From positions 1-9,758 of the forward strand of contig JAFWBH010000114.1 in assembly GCA_017507205.1 (NCBI GenBank): a DNA stretch of 9,758 nt. The letters are read 5' to 3'. This document shows positions 1 to 6,353 of this stretch, in pieces. The position numbers and the translations under genes are program-made. The notes below the pieces were generated by a model. It saw nothing but the letters and a program-made list of their open reading frames with translations, was not told the origin of the DNA and ran no database searches. Each line of letters starts with the position of its first letter. Position 1 is the first letter of the stretch. The stretch comes from Clostridia bacterium. GTDB lineage: Bacteria > Bacillota > Clostridia > Christensenellales > CAG-917.

Positions 1-2
1 AA

Positions 3-521
3 CCGTTGCCGAAATGGGCGAAGATAACAATCATTGTTGTATGCTCTCTAGTTGTTGTTGCTGGGGCTGGGATTGGTTTTTTCCATTTGTGGCTATCTTT
101 ACAAGAGCCAGCGCATGGTCCAAACTATGTTGAGATGTCAGAGCTGACCGAGGCAAGGGGTGGTTCTATCGCATCGGAGGGATTGGATTTACTTTACTTA
201 TCCAACCATGTTGAAACCATTTGGTATTCCAAATATAATGAGGTTGTTTTGATTGAAGAGTCCTACCATGTCAACGGCATTGATGTTGTCATGCTAGTAA
301 ATTTATCATGCGAATTAGAATTTGAAAAAGAATGGGATTTGCACGCTCTGACGGGCATTATGTCAAAGTATAATATTGGGGAAACATCTGTCAGCATCAA
401 ACCATGCAAGGATAAAACAGTTGCTTTCTTCTACTATAACGGCAAATCATATTCCGTTGTAATGAACACTACAGACCTGTCTTCTGCCACCGAAATTCTA
501 GACAGCTTTTTCAACGGCTAA
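3..521 (+). CDS. Membrane-anchored protein of unknown function, 5' end probably outside the window
   Basis: I do not recognise this gene with confidence. The frame is open from the left edge. The first in-window start is a TTG at 6 with too little upstream sequence to show a ribosome binding site, so the real start may lie further left. Counting from the TTG, residues 7-29 form one hydrophobic segment (ITIIVVCSLVVVAG and onward), preceded by Lys residues. That suggests a cytoplasmic N-terminus and about 140 residues outside the cell. The C-terminal part (near FFYYNGKSYSVVM, then a Ser/Thr-rich stretch and a final amphipathic helix) resembles the end of DUF4367-like extracytoplasmic domains, but this is a weak impression. 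It has two Cys outside the membrane (residues 102 and 134). It favours GTT, GGG and TTG codons, unlike the operon to the right. It ends before a strong terminator. Confidence 0.65.
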   Translation, partial: PLPKWAKITIIVVCSLVVVAGAGIGFFHLWLSLQEPAHGPNYVEMSELTEARGGSIASEGLDLLYLSNHVETIWYSKYNEVVLIEESYHVNGIDVVMLVNLSCELEFEKEWDLHALTGIMSKYNIGETSVSIKPCKDKTVAFFYYNGKSYSVVMNTTDLSSATEILDSFFNG

Positions 522-581
522 ATCACCGTTTCCTTCGCTTTAATATAGCGAGATAAATTACAAAATAGATGTTTTATATTG

Positions 582-617
582 AAAAAACGGACTGATTAAA
601 GTCCGTTTTTGTTTTTT
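582..617. terminator. Bidirectional intrinsic terminator between convergent genes
   Basis: The arms ACGGACT (587-593) and AGTCCGT (600-606) pair perfectly around a 6-nt loop. The stem is flanked by an A-tract on the left (582-586) and a T-tract on the right (607-617, one G interruption). On the plus strand it ends the 3-521 gene. Read on the minus strand, the A-tract becomes a run of T after the stem and can end the 654-1211 gene. One element therefore serves both convergent genes. Confidence 0.9.
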
Positions 618-653
618 ATGGCCTATTGGGTTTTGAAATAAATATGAGTGAAA

Positions 654-1211
654 TTAGTCCACGAAAGGATAGTCGCCAGTGCTGTCGTAGCCTGTGTTTT
701 GGCTGTTGTCAGAGGGAGATATGTCCTCTTGATTGTCAGGACGCTCTTTGCCTTTTTTTATGTTTCTGACAAGCCCTACAACGCCAAAGACTATAATCAA
801 TACGCCCACGGTTGGAAACAGCACTGCAAACAGAAGATGGCGTCCCTTGACATATACAAAGCGTGGATTATCAGGATAATAATACACCTCTATCTCTTTG
901 CCCCTTTTGTGTGAGATTGAGCTTGAGCCAAGGCGTTCATTGTAGACCGTCCCATCAACCACATATTCAACGTATGTGATATAGGTGGTTTCATAACCAT
1001 CGTGATCGTAATGGGTTTCCTTGTCAATGTGTGTCACGATTGCAGTGGTATATACCCTGCCGTCATCATCATTGTCACCTCGTATGCCTACAAATACACC
1101 TGACACTGCAAAAATCGCGCCCATAATTATAAGGAATATTGCAATAGGCGTTGACATCTCATTCGCGTGTGCCTTGTTTGTCCTATTTACATGATATCTA
1201 AATCTTGACAT
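654..1211 (-). CDS. DUF3592-like membrane protein, two TM segments
   Basis: A 185-residue protein of unknown molecular function. Hydrophobic segments at about residues 22-43 and 126-149 flank a roughly 80-residue beta-rich domain. That domain contains TTAIVTHIDKET near its start, then a Tyr/Thr-rich strand (YITYVEYVVDGTVYNER), and ends with KRGKEIEVYYYPDNPRFVYV. The order (a strand such as A-x-V-x-x-I, a Y-x-x-x-V-D-G-x-x-Y turn, then G-x-x-I-x-V-x-Y-x-P-x-N-P) is the hallmark of DUF3592 (PF12158-type) proteins, where the domain lies outside the membrane between two helices. The C-terminal 35 residues are polar and probably disordered. The ATG at 1211 is preceded by AAAGGA (1219-1224) at 7-nt spacing. 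The gene has its own promoter, is separated from the sugar operon by about 470 bases and shares a terminator with the convergent gene, so it looks like an independent single-gene unit. Confidence 0.85.
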   Translation of the reverse strand: MSRFRYHVNRTNKAHANEMSTPIAIFLIIMGAIFAVSGVFVGIRGDNDDDGRVYTTAIVTHIDKETHYDHDGYETTYITYVEYVVDGTVYNERLGSSSISHKRGKEIEVYYYPDNPRFVYVKGRHLLFAVLFPTVGVLIIVFGVVGLVRNIKKGKERPDNQEDISPSDNSQNTGYDSTGDYPFVD

Positions 1212-1249
1212 TGTATGTTCCTTTAGTGTTGTTTTATAACTTTCAACTC

Positions 1250-1279
1250 ATTATATCAAAAACACGACACCTATGGCAA
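1250..1279 (-). promoter_or_regulatory. Sigma-A-type promoter of the DUF3592-like gene
   Basis: On the minus strand a perfect -10 TATAAT (1255-1250) lies 18 bp downstream of a -35 TTGCCA (1279-1274). Transcription would start near 1243 and give a leader of about 30 nt containing the AAAGGA ribosome binding site of the 654-1211 gene. Confidence 0.8.
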
Positions 1280-1307
1280 TCAAACGGCACAACAAAAACA
1301 CCGAGGC

Positions 1308-1342
1308 TTAGCGTGATACTCTTAACGGAGTATTCACGCTAA
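1308..1342. repeat. Long intergenic hairpin, 14-bp stem
   Basis: TTAGCGTGATACTC (1308-1321) pairs with GAGTATTCACGCTAA (1328-1342) around a 6-nt loop, with a single bulged T in the right arm. Neither side has an adjacent T-tract, so it is not a standard intrinsic terminator. It abuts the cluster of short palindromes to its right and lies upstream of the 1250-1279 promoter. Confidence 0.8.
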
Positions 1343-1499
1343 ACTATGATTGCCCGTTCGGGCAAGTTATGAGCGATGATATGCTTCGCATAGTTATGAT
1401 TGGCTTCGCCAAGTTTAAGGTTTGATAAGCAATCATATCATAACTTTTGCGTAGCAAATTCATAGCGGTGAGCATAGCGAGCCTCATAACTCTAAACTA
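1339..1499. repeat. Cluster of short palindromes with a recurring TTATGA-type spacer
   Basis: At least four very short hairpins follow one another: TTGCCCG/CGGGCAA (1350-1365), TATGC-TTC-GCATA (1380-1392), TTGGC-TTC-GCCAA (1400-1412) and TTTGC-GTA-GCAAA (1446-1458). A weaker one is TGATA/TATCA (1423-1440). Stems are 5-7 bp and loops 2-4 nt, mostly of the form GC-TTC-GC. The spacers are variants of one motif: CTATGAT, GTTATGAG, GTTATGAT, then its complement ATCATAAC-like form near 1436-1444 and CTCATAAC at 1483-1490. The octamer CTAAACTA brackets the cluster at 1339-1346 and 1492-1499. This looks like a small non-coding palindromic repeat (REP- or MITE-like). No transposase or ORF is associated with it here. 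Confidence 0.7.
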
Positions 1500-1560
1500 A
1501 AACAAACAGAAAAGAGCAGACACATAAGGTTTTTTACGCCTTGCGTGTTTACTCTTTCTG
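1493..1560 (-). terminator. Probable terminator of the maltodextrin operon
   Basis: On the minus strand the arm 1560-1539 (CAGAAAGAG...CAAGG) pairs imperfectly with 1529-1507 (CCTTATGTG...TTTTCTG). This gives about 20 pairs including G-U wobbles, with a few mismatches and a loop of about 9 nt. The sequence that follows (1506-1493) is T-rich, TTTGTTTTAG. The position, about 125 bases after the last operon stop codon, fits an end-of-operon terminator, although the stem is longer and less perfect than usual. Confidence 0.45.
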
Positions 1561-1565
1561 CTTGT

Positions 1566-1597
1566 ATATGGGTTCATGCTTAGCCCATATTTTTGTT
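1566..1597 (+). terminator. Terminator-like hairpin at the operon end, best orientation plus
   Basis: ATATGGGTT (1566-1574) pairs with AGCCCATAT (1582-1590), including one wobble, around a 7-nt loop, and a T run follows on the plus strand (1590-1594, then GTTTG). In this orientation it would stop antisense or stray transcription from entering the operon from the left. On the minus strand it still forms a stem but has no T-tract after it, so it may only protect the 3' end of the operon message. Confidence 0.45.
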
Positions 1598-1684
1598 TGT
1601 CTGGTCAAATGCGATGCTCGCACTTAGTAGATTTTCAAATTCTCCACTAAGAACATCACGCATAGACCTGTCTTTGTTGTTGAA

Positions 1685-3574
1685 TTATGCGATGATGATG
1701 TCGATGGTTTTGTCCTTGATGGTGATTGCTTCTGCAGGGATGCTGACATCAACCTTATCTCCCTCTGCTCCGTCATATTCAACCACTATGCTTTGACCCT
1801 CTACGTCCACCCTTGCGTATTTGATGTGTCCGTAATCGAGTATTTCATTGACTATGCCTGTAAGGACGTTTTCTGCGCCTTCTACGTGGCCAGACACGGT
1901 GGCTACGCTTGCATCAAAGATATATTCAAGAGGTGTTCTGAAAATTTTGCTTCCTTTGACAGCAAAGACCTTTTCACAGGTGATTTCTGCTGGCACAAGC
2001 TTGGCAGTGCCAACATTCATAAAGAAATCATAGCACTTCTCTTTCTTGTTCTTCTCCTTTGAGAATGTTCCGTCAAGGATATTTGTGGTGTTGAGAGGCT
2101 CCACTCCAAGAGCATCAATGCCCACCTTTGTAAAGTCGATATCGAAGTCAACACTATCTCCAACCTTAAAGGTTGCTTCGCCGTCTTCAAGTGAGAACAT
2201 TGTAAGATCGCCCACCTTCAAGAAATACAAGCTCTTGCCCTCAACATTTTCAATCCATTGGACCTTTGCCTTGCCCTCGCCCTTGCCGAGAGTAAGTGCG
2301 CTGATGGGGATGACCACCTCAATATTTTCTGCATTTTCACACTTGACTGCACTTGGCAAAGCAAAGCTTTGTCCCTCAATGACAAGATTGCCGTCCAAGA
2401 CGCTGGCATTGACATATGATGCATCGGGAATACGCTTACGGATGCTCTTTTCTGTTTCCTTGTCAAAGACGTGGAATTTACGTCTGGAAATTTCAATGTC
2501 TATTACATCGCCACGGCGCACAATGGTGTCAGGGCTTGCTTTGATGATGATTGCACCCTCTTCTGCATCGGGTGTTTCAAGATTGAGATTGCCATAAATG
2601 AGGGTTTCTCCACCCAGCACCTCAACGACACTGACAACTGCTTTTGCAGATGCCCATGATCCGTCATCAACATTTGCTTCACTCTTGACACGAACGTCAT
2701 CAGGACGAATGCCAAAGATGATTTTGTGCTTGTCGTCCATATATCTCACAGGAATCTTGTCTGCTTGGATATATTTCATATCAATGGCTGTGCCACAATC
2801 AAGCTTGAACAATACATCGTCACCATACTTGGCCACTGTGCCCTCAAAGAAGTTCATTTGAGGTGTGCCGATAAATCCTGCGACAAACACATTGTCAGGA
2901 TATTTGTAAAGATTGACAGGTGTGTCAATTTGTTGCACAAAGCCGTCCTTCATGACAACAATACGAGTGCCCATTGTCATTGCTTCCACTTGGTCGTGAG
3001 TGACATAAATGAAGGTGGTGCCAAGTCTTTCATGCAAACGTGAGATCTCCGATCTCATTGCAGCACGGAGCTTTGCATCAAGGTTGGACAAAGGCTCGTC
3101 AAGAAGGAACACCTTAGGGTTTCTGACAATTGCTCTTCCAAGAGCAACTCTTTGTCTTTGTCCACCTGAAAGTGCCTTTGGCTTTCTTTCAAGATATTCA
3201 GTTATGCCAAGGATTGATGCTGCCCACATAACCTTTTCGTGTATTTCTTCCTTTGGAAGATGCAATATGCGCAGAGCAAATGCCATATTGTCATATACGC
3301 TCATATGAGGATAAAGTGCGTAGTTTTGGAAAACCATTGCAATGTTTCTGTCCTTAGGCTCAAAATCGTTGACGATTTCGTCATCAATGCGAAGCTCACC
3401 TGCTGTGATTTCTTCAAGGCCGGCAATCATACGCAGTGTGGTTGACTTACCACAGCCTGAAGGTCCAACAAAAACGATGAACTCCTTGTCCTTGATATCC
3501 ATACAAAAGTCATTGACTGCCTTGACCTTGCCGTCATAAACCTTAAAAATGTGTTTCAATGATAAACTTGCCAT
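1685..3574 (-). CDS. msmX: Maltodextrin ABC transporter ATPase (MsmX/UgpC/MalK family) with a long C-terminal extension
   Basis: This is the cytoplasmic ATPase that powers the MalFG permease. All nucleotide-binding motifs are present: Walker A GPSGCGKST (37-45), Q-loop VFQNYALYPHM (Q83), signature LSGGQ (135-139), Walker B VFLLDE (155-160), D-loop SNLDA (163-167) and switch His193. A MalK-type TOBE/OB region follows at about 240-375, ending in FHVFDKETEKSI, where MsmX/UgpC proteins (about 365-390 residues) normally stop. This protein runs on to residue 629. The extra 250 residues are beta-rich with repeated patterns (VIPISALTL at 421-429, SIPAEAITI at 611-619, VGDSVDFDID near 471) and look like one or two further TOBE-like modules. 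The start is fixed by AAGGAG at 7-nt spacing, which overlaps the stop codon region of the amylase gene 11 nt upstream. It is the last gene of the operon. The ATPase assignment is firm; sugar specificity is inferred from the neighbours. Confidence 0.95.
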   Translation of the reverse strand: MASLSLKHIFKVYDGKVKAVNDFCMDIKDKEFIVFVGPSGCGKSTTLRMIAGLEEITAGELRIDDEIVNDFEPKDRNIAMVFQNYALYPHMSVYDNMAFALRILHLPKEEIHEKVMWAASILGITEYLERKPKALSGGQRQRVALGRAIVRNPKVFLLDEPLSNLDAKLRAAMRSEISRLHERLGTTFIYVTHDQVEAMTMGTRIVVMKDGFVQQIDTPVNLYKYPDNVFVAGFIGTPQMNFFEGTVAKYGDDVLFKLDCGTAIDMKYIQADKIPVRYMDDKHKIIFGIRPDDVRVKSEANVDDGSWASAKAVVSVVEVLGGETLIYGNLNLETPDAEEGAIIIKASPDTIVRRGDVIDIEISRRKFHVFDKETEKSIRKRIPDASYVNASVLDGNLVIEGQSFALPSAVKCENAENIEVVIPISALTLGKGEGKAKVQWIENVEGKSLYFLKVGDLTMFSLEDGEATFKVGDSVDFDIDFTKVGIDALGVEPLNTTNILDGTFSKEKNKKEKCYDFFMNVGTAKLVPAEITCEKVFAVKGSKIFRTPLEYIFDASVATVSGHVEGAENVLTGIVNEILDYGHIKYARVDVEGQSIVVEYDGAEGDKVDVSIPAEAITIKDKTIDIIIA

Positions 3575-3585
3575 AATGATTCTCC

Positions 3586-5205
3586 TTAAATAAAGATTGC
3601 AATGGACTGAGGTGGCATTTCGAGAACGCCATTTTCATAAGAGCATTTTCCACCAACTGCGTAAAGGCCACCAGCAAAAGTATCTCCACCGATGCTTGCA
3701 AGATTGATGTTGACGGACTGCTCAAATGTGTCCATATTGAAAACTATTGTTATCTTTTCGTTTTGGTATGTTTTTGTGATTACACAAACATAATCATTGT
3801 CTGCCACAGGGTGATGCTCCAGTCTGCCTCTTGCAATTGCTGGGAAGCGATTTCTCAGCTCCATTGCTTGCTTGTAGTAGTTGAGTATACTGTTGACATC
3901 AGCCTGTTGCTCCTCAACAGAGGGATAATAATATGATGACTCATCCCATGCTGTATTTTCTGGGGGCAGATAACAGCAACCAGAATAGATATTCTTTGCC
4001 TGCCATTTCATTGCAATACGCTTGGCTGGGTCAGAATTGTTGCCACCCTTTGAAATCATGCCAATTTCCTCTCCGTAATAGACGAATGTGCCACCATTCA
4101 TCATAGAAAGGACGCCGGCTGCCATTTTCAGATTGTCCTCACCGGGCATAAAGCTTCCGGGACGCATTGTGTCGTGGTTGCCAAGGAAGGGAGCAAGGAT
4201 TGCATCCTCACCATAGGTGCTTTGCAATCTTTCGAGCCACTCTCCAAGTCCGTTGCCGTCACATTGCTTGACAAGGGTTGCAATATTGCCTGTGGCTTGC
4301 GCCCCTGTAAAGAGGAAGAAGCTGTCTACACCACTTTCATAATATCTGTTGATTGTGTAGTCATCACCAACCCAAGCCTCACCAACAATGTAGGCATCTT
4401 CCTTGATTTTCTTTGCCTCGGTGTTGAGCCAAGACAGGAACTCTACATTTTTGTCAACATAGCCTGTGTAATAGCTGGTGACTGCGTCAAGACGGAAGCC
4501 ATCTACGTCATACTCTGTGAGCCAGTAGTCCATAATGTTGACCATCTCTGCCCTCATATTTTCGCTGTTGAGGTTGAGATCAGGCATACCACTCCAAAAT
4601 TGGCTCTCATAGGAATATGCTGTGCCACTGACAGCTGTATATTTGCCACCCCCAGTGGTGCTGAAGTTGTAGAAATCTCCATACTTGCCACCGGGTGCGC
4701 CATTGGTGCGAATATAATTGCAGGCTTCCTTAAACCAAGGATGCTGATCACTTGAATGGTTGAATACAAGGTCAATGATAACTCTTATACCACGCTTGTG
4801 TGCCTCGGTGATGAGGGTTTTAAAGTCATCAAGTGTGCCGTAATCGGGATCAATGTCGTAATAGTCTGTCACGTCATACTTGTGATATGTGGGTGATGGG
4901 TGGATTGGCATGAGCCAAATTCCGTTGAAGCCCATTTCCTTGACATAGTCAAGCTTGGCTGTGACGCCATTGAGATCTCCAATTCCGTCATTGTTGGTGT
5001 CATAGAAGCTGTGGACGAATATTTCATACCAATTTCTATATTTGTCATCAATGATGTTAAGCTCAACATTGTCATCTCCGTTTCCATCATCGGTTGAAGG
5101 TGGAACAACAGGATCATCTGTTGGATTGCATCCTATCATCCACACAAGAGCTGAGCATAACACCAAAAGGACAAGAAGTGTTGACAATATCTTTTTCATA
5201 TTCAT
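3586..5205 (-). CDS. Cell-surface lipoprotein alpha-amylase, GH13 family
   Basis: A glycoside hydrolase predicted to cut alpha-1,4-glucans outside the cell. The N-terminus is a lipoprotein signal (basic MKK, hydrophobic core, lipobox MIGC with Cys26), followed by a Pro/Asp/Gly-rich linker to about residue 48. The GH13 barrel shows all conserved regions: DLVFNH (145-150), MPDLN (207-211), GFRLDAV (236-242, nucleophile Asp240), IVGEAW (273-278, acid/base Glu276) and FLGNHD (340-345, Asp345). A Ca-site-like DTNNDGIGDLNG lies at 69-80. MPDLN in region V is the signature of the intermediary GH13 group (GH13_36), whose members act on starch, maltodextrins or pullulan. A small C-terminal beta domain ends at 539. 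Its ATG overlaps the malG stop codon (TAATG). A second ATG two codons in (5199) has the better-placed ribosome binding site. Its products would feed the transporter encoded around it. Confidence 0.94.
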   Translation of the reverse strand: MNMKKILSTLLVLLVLCSALVWMIGCNPTDDPVVPPSTDDGNGDDNVELNIIDDKYRNWYEIFVHSFYDTNNDGIGDLNGVTAKLDYVKEMGFNGIWLMPIHPSPTYHKYDVTDYYDIDPDYGTLDDFKTLITEAHKRGIRVIIDLVFNHSSDQHPWFKEACNYIRTNGAPGGKYGDFYNFSTTGGGKYTAVSGTAYSYESQFWSGMPDLNLNSENMRAEMVNIMDYWLTEYDVDGFRLDAVTSYYTGYVDKNVEFLSWLNTEAKKIKEDAYIVGEAWVGDDYTINRYYESGVDSFFLFTGAQATGNIATLVKQCDGNGLGEWLERLQSTYGEDAILAPFLGNHDTMRPGSFMPGEDNLKMAAGVLSMMNGGTFVYYGEEIGMISKGGNNSDPAKRIAMKWQAKNIYSGCCYLPPENTAWDESSYYYPSVEEQQADVNSILNYYKQAMELRNRFPAIARGRLEHHPVADNDYVCVITKTYQNEKITIVFNMDTFEQSVNINLASIGGDTFAGGLYAVGGKCSYENGVLEMPPQSIAIFI

Positions 5206-6353
5206 TATCCCTTGACTGCTCCACCTGTGACACCCTGCACATAGTATTTTTGAAGGAACATAAACAATGCTGTGATAGGTGTTGCCACAATAACTGCTGC
5301 TGCACAGAAGATGGTGAAGTATTGCTGAATCATTTCTCTTTCAAGCCACTTATACATACCCAGTGAGACAGTATACATTCCAATGTCTGGAACGCCTGCC
5401 ATAATGTAGGACACGAAGATGTAATCGCACCATGGTGCTACAAATGAAATGAGGATTGTATAAATGATGATGGGCTTGCTGAGAGGCAAAATCACTTGGA
5501 AGAAGGTTCTGCAACGGGATGCACCATCAATGCGTGCTGCTTCGTCAAGAGATTTTGGCACTGTGTCAAAGAAGCCCTTTGCCACGTAATAGCTCATTGC
5601 TGCACCGGCTGAATACACAATGATTAAGCTGAGATGTGATTGATAATAGCCAGGGAGCAATATCTTCAACAAGAAATACACTGCTGTCATACTCATAAAG
5701 CCAGGGAACATGCCGAGGATGAGCATAACATTCATAATGGGCTTTCTTGCTTTAAACTTGATACGGCTGAATGCATATGCAACTGCCAGAACAAACAGTG
5801 TTGTGATGACACAGCTACACACTGCAATGAGGAGTGTATTGCCATACCATCTTGGAAATTCTGTTTCGAGGAAAAGACGCTTGTAATTGTCCAGTGTCCA
5901 CTCTTGAGGGAAGAAGGTGGGTGACCATGCGCCCGGCTCCTTTCTGAATGATTGAATGAAAAGATAGAACAAAGGAATGACCCACAATATTGACAATACT
6001 GTCAAGACGATTTGACCCACAGTATTGCCAAATATGCGTCTAAATTTCATGCCTGCGTGCTTCTTTTTCTTTACGCTTGCAGGGCTGTTGCGTCTTGCTC
6101 GTCTATCCTGTCTTTGACGCTTGCGCTCCTCTTCAAGAGCCTGCTCCATTGCGTCAAATTTTTCCCAGTCGGTGAGGAGTGTCATATCAAGCTCTGACAC
6201 AGCTTCACCCTCTGTTTCGGTGACAATATTTTCTGCTTCTTCAACTGAAACAGGGTTTTGTTCATCCAAAACATCGTTTTCAACATCGTTTTCGTGCAAA
6301 ACAGGGGTTTCAAGCTCTTTTTGATCTTCAAGAATGATATCTTTCTTTCTCAT
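5205..6353 (-). CDS. malG: Maltodextrin ABC transporter permease, MalG family, with a charged N-terminal extension
   Basis: Inner subunit of the importer channel. The core (about 110-382) has six hydrophobic segments and the EAA loop that docks on the ATPase, EAARIDGASRCRTFFQVILP (271-290). It ends in YYVQGVTGGAVKG, typical of MalG, whose C-terminus reaches into the ATPase dimer. Usual MalG-like permeases have about 275-300 residues and a short N-terminus; this one has 382. The first 70 residues are strongly acidic (23 Asp/Glu, 5 Lys/Arg). Residues 77-106 are strongly basic (KRQRQDRRARR, then KKKK). Residues 62-90 look able to form a charged helix or coiled coil. This tail should lie in the cytoplasm. 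The ATG overlaps the malF stop as ATGA, so translation is probably coupled. The family call is firm; the role of the tail is unknown. Confidence 0.93.
   Translation of the reverse strand: MRKKDIILEDQKELETPVLHENDVENDVLDEQNPVSVEEAENIVTETEGEAVSELDMTLLTDWEKFDAMEQALEEERKRQRQDRRARRNSPASVKKKKHAGMKFRRIFGNTVGQIVLTVLSILWVIPLFYLFIQSFRKEPGAWSPTFFPQEWTLDNYKRLFLETEFPRWYGNTLLIAVCSCVITTLFVLAVAYAFSRIKFKARKPIMNVMLILGMFPGFMSMTAVYFLLKILLPGYYQSHLSLIIVYSAGAAMSYYVAKGFFDTVPKSLDEAARIDGASRCRTFFQVILPLSKPIIIYTILISFVAPWCDYIFVSYIMAGVPDIGMYTVSLGMYKWLEREMIQQYFTIFCAAAVIVATPITALFMFLQKYYVQGVTGGAVKG
5209..5213 (-). promoter_or_regulatory. Ribosome binding site AAGGG favouring the second ATG of the amylase gene
   Basis: AAGGG lies only 3 nt before the ATG at 5205 but 9 nt before the ATG at 5199. 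The latter is normal Shine-Dalgarno spacing and gives a mature-looking MKK signal peptide start. The start at 5199 is therefore at least as likely as 5205; the two proteins differ by two residues. Confidence 0.5.

Noticed and set aside
648..914. Plus-strand 88-codon open frame
   Set aside because: Antisense to the DUF3592-like gene, which has a promoter, a ribosome binding site and a recognisable fold. No promoter is seen for this frame.
1350..1458. CRISPR-like array
   Set aside because: The repeated units are short palindromes of differing sequence with spacers under 35 nt that are themselves similar. There is no constant 25-40-nt repeat with unique spacers and no cas gene.
1601..1651. Inverted repeat CTTAGT/ACTAAG as a regulatory site
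   Set aside because: The stem is only 6 bp plus 2 after a mismatch, the loop is A/T-rich, and it lies downstream of the operon, so no role can be supported.
2046..2597. Plus-strand 183-codon open frame
   Set aside because: It lies wholly antisense to the ATPase gene, which has all ABC motifs. The translation is Ser/Pro/Leu-rich with no domain, and no ribosome binding site is seen.
4174..4755. Plus-strand 193-codon open frame
   Set aside because: Antisense to the catalytic core of the GH13 amylase. It is Cys/Val-rich, typical of a shadow of a codon-biased gene.
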